Source of the DNA: DATKCN01 sp035513175
GTDB taxonomy: Bacteria > Chloroflexota > Chloroflexia > Thermomicrobiales > CFX8
NCBI GenBank assembly: GCA_035513175.1
Contig: DATKCN010000371.1
Location: 1 to 8,689 of the forward strand
Length of the DNA: 8,689 nucleotides
Direction: 5' to 3'
Both the position numbers and the translations under genes were made by a program. The number at the start of each line of letters is the position of its first letter. Positions within the stretch are counted from its first letter, which is position 1. The notes beneath the pieces were generated by a model. It was not told where the DNA came from. It saw only the letters and a program-made list of their open reading frames with translations, and did no database searches. Below are positions 1-4,898 of the stretch, piece after piece.

Positions 1-786
1 CCCGATCAGAATTGTCGGCGCGGCGCACAGCATTGTCACGCGCTCGTCCCTGACCTGCTCGAACACGCGTTGCGGCTCGACCCGCCGCAGGCAGACATGC
101 GCGCCGCCCACCGCCGTGATGATCCAGACAAAGGTCCAGCCGTTGGCGTGGAACATCGGCAGCGTCCACAGGTAGCGCTCGGCCGGTGTCATGTGCACGT
201 GGATCAGCGTGCCGACGATATTCATATAGGCGTTGCGGTGGGTGATCATTACCCCCTTGGGGTGGGCGGTCGTGCCGCTGGTGTAGTTCAGCGCCAGCAG
301 GTCGGTCTCCTCGATCTCGGCCGGGATGAACTCGCCGCTCGACGCCGCCAGCAGCCCCTCGTAGTCCAGCCAGCCGGGCCGCGCGCCTTCCAGCGCCACG
401 AAGTGCGCCACCTCCGGCAGGTCGCCGCGCACCGATTCCACCGCGTCGAGGCAATCCTCATGGACGCACACGATGCGTGCGCCGCTGTGATTGATGATGT
501 AGGCGAAGTCGTTGGCCGTCAGCCGGAAATTGATCGGCACCACCACCGCCCCAAGCTGCGGCACGGAATAGAACGACTCCAGCATCGCGTGCGTGTTCGA
601 CGCGATGTACGCCACCCGGTCCCCTTTGCGCACCCCCAACCCCTGCAACGCCGACGTCCAGCGGTCGCAGCGCTCGAAGAACTCCTCGTAGGTGAGACGC
701 AGGTCGCCGTCGACGACCGCCTCCCGCCCAGCATGCAACCGGCGTGTGCGTCGCATGAACTCAAGTGGGGTGAGCGGCATTTCCAC
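1..786 (-). CDS. Acyl-CoA synthetase (AMP-forming, FadD-like), N-terminal part
   Basis: Partial gene: the frame is open to the left edge, so only about 262 N-terminal residues of a usual 500-550 are present. It belongs to the ANL superfamily of adenylating enzymes, which activate a carboxylic acid with ATP and load it onto CoA. Visible motifs are the phosphate-binding loop YTSGTTAHPKG (about residues 167-178) and the LPMFHANGW motif (about 208-216) of the medium/long-chain fatty acyl-CoA ligase branch; the early segment REAVVDGDLRLTYEE is also typical. The C-terminal lid domain lies outside the window. I chose the GTG at 784-786 because an AGGAGGA Shine-Dalgarno lies about five bases upstream and the resulting N-terminus (VEMPLTPLEF) looks native; the ATG at 778-780 is the alternative. 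The gene has its own promoter at 856-883. The substrate cannot be told from this part. The P-loop carries Ala where Gly is commoner, a variant I recall from other ligases of this branch. Confidence 0.93.
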   Translation of the reverse strand, partial: MEMPLTPLEFMRRTRRLHAGREAVVDGDLRLTYEEFFERCDRWTSALQGLGVRKGDRVAYIASNTHAMLESFYSVPQLGAVVVPINFRLTANDFAYIINHSGARIVCVHEDCLDAVESVRGDLPEVAHFVALEGARPGWLDYEGLLAASSGEFIPAEIEETDLLALNYTSGTTAHPKGVMITHRNAYMNIVGTLIHVHMTPAERYLWTLPMFHANGWTFVWIITAVGGAHVCLRRVEPQRVFEQVRDERVTMLCAAPTILIG

Positions 787-850
787 CGGGTCCTCCTCGT
801 GTGTCCTCGGACAGGTTGGGGCGTGGCGGCACGTCGGCGACATCCAGGAT

Positions 851-865
851 GCGCCAGTATGGCGC
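851..865. promoter_or_regulatory. Palindrome overlapping the -10 box (possible operator)
   Basis: GCGCCA-GTA-TGGCGC is a perfect inverted repeat of six-base arms around a three-base centre. It covers the -10 box of the promoter at 856-883, a position where a bound repressor would block RNA polymerase. Acyl-CoA ligase genes are often under TetR- or FadR-like repressors, but no such regulator is in the window, and GC-rich palindromes of this size also occur by chance. Confidence 0.3.
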
Positions 866-883
866 GCCGGACATCGCTGTCAA
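856..883 (-). promoter_or_regulatory. Sigma-70-type promoter for the acyl-CoA synthetase
   Basis: Reading the minus strand, a perfect -35 box TTGACA (878-883) is followed after 16 bases by CATACT (856-861), which matches four of six -10 consensus bases including the key A2 and T6. Transcription would begin near 849, giving a leader of about 63 bases before the GTG at 786. It lies in the 138-base gap between the membrane-protein gene and the ligase, where a promoter is expected. Assigned by eye only. Confidence 0.55.
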
Positions 884-924
884 GTGCAGGCAGTCGCCGC
901 GTGGAGCAGCCTGACCCCCGCGAG

Positions 925-1356
925 CTACTTGTTGCGATAGATCCATTCCGATCGCCAGCGGTTGATCAGGAAGGTCAGCACGATGCCGATCAGGTTGACA
1001 CCGAACTCGCTGAAGGATGTGATCTCGCCATTGACCGTCGTCTGGCTGGACGCGGAAATCGGAAAGTACAGCACCTGCGATACAGGGCTGCCCTCGACAC
1101 TCCAGGCGATGTACGGGATCTGGATCGCCGCCCAGATCAGCGCGACCAGCCAGCCCAGGCGCGGCCGCGTCCACAGCAGCGCCGCCGCGACGACACCCAC
1201 GAGCCCAAGCAGCAACCGGCCGATGGCCGGGATCTCGCCCCCGGCGGCGTCGGCGGCGTTGAGGGCGACGCTGAGCGCGCCGACGATCCCCGCATACGCC
1301 ATGACGAACAGAAGAGTTCGCGATCGCTCGGCAATCTGATCCCGCACTGCGCTCAT
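925..1356 (-). CDS. Small four-helix membrane protein, function unknown
   Basis: A 143-residue protein I do not recognise. It has four likely transmembrane segments at about residues 15-34, 45-62, 67-86 and 118-132. A roughly 30-residue polar stretch rich in Ser and Thr separates the third and fourth (SASSQTTVNGEITS within it), and the tail is basic and aromatic (NRWRSEWIYRNK). The short arginine-containing N-terminus before the first helix is not a cleavable signal peptide. The start at 1356 is preferred because GGAG lies seven bases upstream; the ATG at 1362 is almost on top of that Shine-Dalgarno. It lies 33 bases downstream of the HTH gene and may be co-transcribed with it. There is no catalytic motif, and no transporter signature is seen. 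Confidence 0.75.
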   Translation of the reverse strand: MSAVRDQIAERSRTLLFVMAYAGIVGALSVALNAADAAGGEIPAIGRLLLGLVGVVAAALLWTRPRLGWLVALIWAAIQIPYIAWSVEGSPVSQVLYFPISASSQTTVNGEITSFSEFGVNLIGIVLTFLINRWRSEWIYRNK

Positions 1357-1389
1357 CGGCATGCTCCTTCGTTCGTCTGACCGCCTTCG

Positions 1390-1650
1390 TCAGGCGATCC
1401 CCTGCTTGACGGCCCAGGTGGCGGCCGCCGTCCGGGTGGTGACGCCGAGTTTGGCATAGATCGACGTCAGATGTGAATTAACCGTTCGGCGCGCCACGAA
1501 CAGCGCGTCGGCAACCTCCGTGTCGGTCAACCCCTGCGCCACCAGCCGCAGCACCTCAACCTCGCGTGGCGTCAAGCCGGCCGGGTGCGCAACCTTCAGC
1601 GACGCGGCGGAAGTCGCCGGGTCGGCGGAGACGGTTGCGCGGGCACGCAC
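1390..1650 (-). CDS. LuxR-type helix-turn-helix protein, HTH only (possibly truncated)
   Basis: An 86-residue protein made almost entirely of a LuxR/GerE DNA-binding domain. Residues 26-70 carry the classical signature, with LTPREVEVLRLVAQGLTD followed by the recognition helix RRTVNSHLTSIYAKLGV. The C-terminal tail (TAAATWAVKQGIA) resembles the end of large LuxR regulators with ATPase or TPR domains known from Chloroflexota. No receiver, PAS or ATPase domain precedes it. A TGA stands in frame four codons upstream of the GTG start, so the frame cannot be extended. The start is GTG, with an AAGGTGAGG Shine-Dalgarno about seven bases upstream, so translation as a stand-alone GerE-sized regulator is possible. 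Its upstream neighbour is a gene relic on the opposite strand, which instead suggests that this is the surviving 3' end of a longer regulator. I cannot decide between the two. Confidence 0.7.
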   Translation of the reverse strand: MRARATVSADPATSAASLKVAHPAGLTPREVEVLRLVAQGLTDTEVADALFVARRTVNSHLTSIYAKLGVTTRTAAATWAVKQGIA

Positions 1651-1651
1651 G

Positions 1652-1876
1652 ATGCTGCCTCACCTTGGCGCGCCATTAAGCCCCTTCAGCGCGTGGCTGC
1701 TCCTGCGCCGAATCAAGACACTCGAGTTGCGCATGAAGCGGCACAGCAGCAATGCGCTCTCGCTCGCCGCATTCTTGTCGGCTTACACAGCGGTCACGCT
1801 CGTCTACTACCCGGGACTGTCGTCACACCCTGACCACGACATCACGCCGCGCCTGATGGGCGGCCAGTATGGTTGA
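1652..1876 (+). pseudogene. Relic of a PLP-dependent Cys/Met trans-sulfuration enzyme
   Basis: The plus-strand frame starting with ATG at 1652 and ending in TGA encodes 74 residues that match an internal piece of the cystathionine gamma-synthase / O-acetylhomoserine sulfhydrylase family. GAPLSPFSAWLLLRRIKTL is followed by LRMKRHSSNAL and then VYYPGLSSHPDHD, in the family's normal order. Intact enzymes are about 380-430 residues long. The cofactor-binding N-terminal two thirds, including the PLP lysine, are missing, and the frame stops where the family continues with its C-terminal Gly-rich and sheet region. The usual Gly after LLLR is Arg, and the usual Pro after KTL is Glu, which suggests loss of constraint. 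No Shine-Dalgarno is evident. The relic sits between the HTH gene and the AllA-family gene, both on the other strand, and is almost certainly non-functional. Confidence 0.75.
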
Positions 1877-1880
1877 GGTG

Positions 1881-2417
1881 TCAAAGAACGATTTCGAACG
1901 TGATCCCCCGCTCGACAGCGTAGTCCACCATGCGCGTGAGCTTCCAGCTGTCGCGCGGCGCCGTTTCCAGCTCGGTCTGCGTTGCCCGCGACGTGATGAT
2001 GACGATCTCCGACGACGGCGGGTACAGCGGATAGCGGTCGGGCGAATGCCAGGCGCCGCGCCTGAGCACGTAGCCGGCCGAGCCGTCCAGCAGGAAGGCA
2101 CGCACATCCTCCGGCTCGGGGATGCCGTCCCCCTCGGTGGGCGCCGCGACCGCCACAACAGAGGGCACGCCTCTCAACGGGATGAAGGCCTGGGTGACCG
2201 CGACGTGCCGCTCCAGCACGCTGAAGCGCAGCCCGGAGTAGCGGCTGCTGTACACCAGCACCTCGCTCGGTCCGTCCGCGTCATACGCCGCTCGCCAGCC
2301 AAGGCTGCTGATGCCACGGTAATCCGGCTCGCGCCCCGTCATCGACATCACCTCGCCGAACGGCTCGAAAACGTCCGCGGTGAGCATTTCGACCTTGATG
2401 GAAACCATCCTGCCCAT
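1881..2417 (-). CDS. Ureidoglycolate lyase (AllA) family protein
   Basis: A 178-residue protein of the AllA family, whose characterised members split ureidoglycolate into glyoxylate and urea at the end of purine/allantoin breakdown. Family hallmarks are the opening LTADVFEPFGEV (residues 12-23), the core FSVLERHVAVTQAFIPL (65-81) with His71 and Gln76, and the cupin-like segment LRRGAWHSPDRYPLYP (118-133) with His124. Its length is normal for the family. I chose the ATG at 2417 because GGGGGAGG lies about five bases upstream; an ATG at 2441 would add eight residues but has no good ribosome site. The gene follows the VOC gene by 41 bases on the same strand, so the two are probably co-transcribed. 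No other allantoin gene is present here, so the exact substrate remains an inference. AllA-like proteins acting elsewhere are a fair alternative. Confidence 0.85.
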   Translation of the reverse strand: MGRMVSIKVEMLTADVFEPFGEVMSMTGREPDYRGISSLGWRAAYDADGPSEVLVYSSRYSGLRFSVLERHVAVTQAFIPLRGVPSVVAVAAPTEGDGIPEPEDVRAFLLDGSAGYVLRRGAWHSPDRYPLYPPSSEIVIITSRATQTELETAPRDSWKLTRMVDYAVERGITFEIVL

Positions 2418-2458
2418 CTCGCCCTCCCCCGAGTCCTCCATCCCGCATCCCGTCTTAG

Positions 2459-3115
2459 CTACCAGCTCACCACCAGCGGCAGCTCAGGCCGCAGATCAGC
2501 TGCCTTGCCCCGCTGCCCGCCATCAAACGTAAGCTCCAGCAGATGGCCCTCGCCCTGACTGACGCTCACGATCCCCTGGCGCTGCACGGCGCGCAGCGAA
2601 TCGGAGGGCAACTCGCAACCAGCGGAGACAACGTGCACGCCGGTCATCTGGCGCAGGCCGAGGGGATGCTCGACCGGCTCGCTTGTCGCTGCGCCTCCCT
2701 GCATGCTGTCCGGCTTGATGAACAGCAGCGGCTCGACCGTCATCGCGCCGCGAGCCATGGGGATCGCCGTGCCCTCCGGCAGCCACGGAGCCATATAGTC
2801 GAAGGTCGCGAATGGCGCAGGATCGGCAGCGTCAGTCGAGCGCAGGCAGATGCCAAACGGGCAGGCGGCCGTCTGGCGCCAGCGGAAGCGCTCCGACAGG
2901 CGAATCTGCTGGACGAGCGGACTGCGCAGCTCCGCCTCGTCAGTTACATAGAGCAGCTCGATCATGGTGTTGTGGAAGTAGAAACGGCGATTGGCAGTGC
3001 CCTGGCCTGGATGGACGTTCGGGCTGCCCTCGACAAGCCCGAGCTCGATCAGGCGTTGCGCTACCGGCGCGCCGGGATCCGTGCAGATGAAAACGTGATC
3101 GAGCTCATAGGGCAT
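2459..3115 (-). CDS. Glyoxalase-like (VOC superfamily) domain protein
   Basis: A 218-residue protein of the vicinal-oxygen-chelate fold, close to the Glyoxalase_3 type. The first module shows YELDHVFICTD with His7 and, after a conserved RRFYFHNTMIELLYV segment, Glu53; in this fold such His/Glu pairs bind a divalent metal. The C-terminal half (HPLGLRQMTGVHVV, then GHLLELTFDGG) would form the second beta-alpha-beta module. Characterised VOC proteins include glyoxalases, dioxygenases, epimerases and resistance proteins, so the reaction cannot be named. The ATG at 3113-3115 has GGAG four bases upstream. The gene is first in a two-gene unit with the AllA-family gene and is transcribed away from the F420-type gene. 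Confidence 0.85.
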   Translation of the reverse strand: MPYELDHVFICTDPGAPVAQRLIELGLVEGSPNVHPGQGTANRRFYFHNTMIELLYVTDEAELRSPLVQQIRLSERFRWRQTAACPFGICLRSTDAADPAPFATFDYMAPWLPEGTAIPMARGAMTVEPLLFIKPDSMQGGAATSEPVEHPLGLRQMTGVHVVSAGCELPSDSLRAVQRQGIVSVSQGEGHLLELTFDGGQRGKAADLRPELPLVVSW

Positions 3116-3311
3116 GCCGCTCCGCCTTCCTGGGACACGTTCGTTACGTCACAGTGTAGCCCGAGTGTCGCTCAAGCGGATCGCATCCAGGCCAGCCGTG
3201 AAATAGGAACGTCGATCGCGGCGTTGCAGATCGTGTGCCGGATGCTGGAGGGCACATTCTCCGGCCACGTTCAGATCTGCATATGTTGAGCATTTTGAGA
3301 AGGACGGCTGC
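3116..3311. promoter_or_regulatory. Divergent intergenic region between VOC and nitroreductase genes
   Basis: These 196 bases separate two divergently transcribed genes and must hold both promoters if each has its own. Toward the VOC gene, TACACT (3153-3158, minus strand) is a plausible -10 box, but no good -35 box lies at the right distance. Toward the nitroreductase gene, TATGTT (3282-3287) is a weak -10 candidate. The perfect palindromes CAGATCTG (3272-3279) and CATATG (3280-3285) lie next to each other just upstream of the plus-strand gene. I recognise no coding remnant in this stretch. Confidence 0.35.
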
Positions 3312-3731
3312 ATGGCAAGCGAGAAGAGCTTCAACGAGAAGCTGATCGATGAGTTTCGGGAGAATGACGGCATCGTCGGCGGCATGTTCGCCGGCCGTCC
3401 GATGATGCTGCTCACCACTACTGGCGCGAAGAGCGGCCAGCAGCGCACCCACCCACTCGTCTACACCACCGACGACGACCGCATGGTCATCATCGCCTCG
3501 AAGGGTGGCGCCGACACCAACCCGGACTGGTACTACAACCTCAAGGCCAACCCCGCCGTCACCGTCGAGGTCGGAGCCGAGACGTTCCCGGCCCAGGCCA
3601 CCATCACCGAGGGCGCGGAGCGCAAGCGCCTCTTCGACCTGCAAGCCGCCCTGATGCCCGCCTTCGCCGACTACGAGCAGAAGACGACCCGCGAAATCCC
3701 GGTCATCGTGCTGGAGCGTGACGGAGCATAA
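3312..3731 (+). CDS. Nitroreductase-family deazaflavin (F420)-dependent oxidoreductase, DDN type
   Basis: A 139-residue protein of the DDN/F420H2-dependent quinone reductase family (split beta-barrel, flavin-reductase-like), which uses reduced coenzyme F420 to reduce quinones or other small molecules. Family landmarks are the LLTTTGAKSGQQRTHPLVY segment (residues 33-51), in which the TGAKSG turn and the following Arg are typical of cofactor binding, the IIASKGGADTNPDWYYNL segment (60-77), and KANPAVTVEVG. Length and order are normal. The ATG has GAAGGA about seven bases upstream. It is the only plus-strand intact gene here, divergent from the VOC gene. The host would need to make F420, which nothing in the window confirms. 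The natural substrate is unknown. Confidence 0.92.
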   Translation: MASEKSFNEKLIDEFRENDGIVGGMFAGRPMMLLTTTGAKSGQQRTHPLVYTTDDDRMVIIASKGGADTNPDWYYNLKANPAVTVEVGAETFPAQATITEGAERKRLFDLQAALMPAFADYEQKTTREIPVIVLERDGA

Positions 3732-3734
3732 GTC

Positions 3735-3755
3735 GGGACGCGGGACGCGGGACGC
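3735..3755 (+). repeat. Three tandem copies of GGGACGC
   Basis: Three exact head-to-tail copies of the heptamer GGGACGC begin three bases after the stop codon of the F420-type gene, in the 68-base gap between two convergent genes. The array is short, has no T-run after it and forms no convincing hairpin, so I do not call it a terminator. It may be simple replication slippage. Confidence 0.7.
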
Positions 3756-3799
3756 GAACGAGCCAACTCGACTCCGTCTACCCCCCTGGCCCTCATCCC

Positions 3800-4846
3800 T
3801 CAATACATCCGCGCCTTGTCCAGCACGTTGCGCATCTCGTCGTGCCGCCCGTCCAGCAGGCACGTCAGGTTGTGGCAGAAGATGTCGGTGATCTTCCCGT
3901 TCTCGCTGTTGGCCGTGCTGCCCGAGTGCGGGCTGACCAGCACGTTCTCCAGCGACCACAGCGGGCTATCTGCCGGCAGCGGCTCGGTGGCGAACACGTC
4001 CAGCGCCGCGAACCCGATCTGGCCGGACCGTAGCGCCTCGATCATCGCCCCCTCGTCCACCACCTGACCGCGCGAGATGTTGACGAAGCTCACGCCCGGC
4101 TTCATCGCGGCAAAGGCAGCCCCGTCGATCATGCCTTCCGTCTCCGGCGTGTGCGGGCAGCACAGCACGACCGCGTCGGCGCTTGCCAGCATCTCGTGCA
4201 GCCGGTCACGCGTGTAGATCGCGTCGACCCCCAGCTCTGCCCGCCGCTCGTCGCCCCCACGGCTGCCCATCACGGACACCCGCATGCCGAACGCCTTGCC
4301 GACCTTCGCCACCTGCCGCCCGATCTTCCCCGGCCCGACGATCGCCAGCGTCCTGCCATCCAGCTCGTCGGAGCAGAACCGCTCCCAGTGCGCCGCCTCC
4401 TGCCAGCCTTGGAGCCGCCGCAGCTCCTTCGCGTGCATCAGCAGCGCCAGGAACACGAACTCTGCCAGCGGCTCCGAATGCACTCCGCTGGCGGTCGTCA
4501 CGATGACGTCGGTGTCGACCAGCCCCAGCGTATTGACCAGCGGCCCCACCCCCGCGCTCGTCGTCTGCACCCACTTCACGTTGGGCGCGAGATCGAGCAG
4601 ATGCGCCCCCGCGCGGGCGGCGAAGCGGAAGTCCCACAGCACGTCCGCCTTGGCCAGATGCGCGCTCCAGCGCGCCTGCTGTTCCGCCGTCAGCGTGAAG
4701 CCGTCAATGCCATCGTGGTCGGCGACGAAGCGCGCCGGCGCGATCAGATCCTCGTCGTGAATCACCGTTACCCGTTCGGGCGCGACCCTCCGCATCCGTT
4801 CGACATGTTCCGGCTCCAGTGGCGACGTTATCAGCGCGCGCAGCAC
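3800..4846 (-). CDS. D-2-hydroxyacid dehydrogenase (NAD-dependent)
   Basis: A 348-residue protein of the D-isomer-specific 2-hydroxyacid dehydrogenase family, which interconverts 2-oxoacids and D-2-hydroxyacids with NAD(P)H in the cytoplasm. The Rossmann loop is VGPGKIGRQVAK (about residues 168-179). The catalytic triad is in place: Arg in NISRGQVVDE (about 258), Glu in VFATEPLP (about 287) and His in SPHSGS (about 307). The substrate-loop region TTSAGVGPL is also present. The frame is open to 5002, but the extension overlaps the DUF3604 gene and is Arg/Ser-rich shadow. The GTG at 4844-4846, with a GGGGAGAGGGGAAG ribosome site just before it, gives a normal family length and a native-looking start (VLRALITSPLEPEHV). 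It lies 52 bases after the DUF3604 gene and is probably the last gene of that operon. Glyoxylate/hydroxypyruvate-type or phosphoglycerate-type specificity cannot be told apart. Confidence 0.92.
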   Translation of the reverse strand: MLRALITSPLEPEHVERMRRVAPERVTVIHDEDLIAPARFVADHDGIDGFTLTAEQQARWSAHLAKADVLWDFRFAARAGAHLLDLAPNVKWVQTTSAGVGPLVNTLGLVDTDVIVTTASGVHSEPLAEFVFLALLMHAKELRRLQGWQEAAHWERFCSDELDGRTLAIVGPGKIGRQVAKVGKAFGMRVSVMGSRGGDERRAELGVDAIYTRDRLHEMLASADAVVLCCPHTPETEGMIDGAAFAAMKPGVSFVNISRGQVVDEGAMIEALRSGQIGFAALDVFATEPLPADSPLWSLENVLVSPHSGSTANSENGKITDIFCHNLTCLLDGRHDEMRNVLDKARMY

Positions 4847-4898
4847 TCGCTTCCCCTCTCCCCTTCGTGGCCTTACCAGCGGCGCGGAGCTGAACCCG

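Noticed and set aside
70..1380. A 436-codon plus-strand open frame, the longest opposite the ligase and membrane-protein genes
   Set aside because: Its product is Arg/His/Asp-rich with no recognisable domain, and it spans two unrelated minus-strand genes plus their intergenic promoter. It is a shadow of high-GC codon use.
1869..2558. Plus-strand open frame beginning just after the trans-sulfuration relic, considered as its frameshifted continuation
   Set aside because: The family's C-terminal sequence is not found in it; it is antisense to the AllA-family gene and reads as its shadow.
3732..3799. Bidirectional terminator between the convergent F420-type and dehydrogenase genes
   Set aside because: Only a four-base stem (CGAG-CCAA-CTCG) could be found and there is no T-run, so no terminator can be supported.
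3144..3959. A 271-codon minus-strand open frame opposite the F420-type gene
   Set aside because: It lies antisense to a well-supported gene, crosses into the dehydrogenase gene and encodes low-complexity Gly/Arg/Val sequence with no family match I can see.
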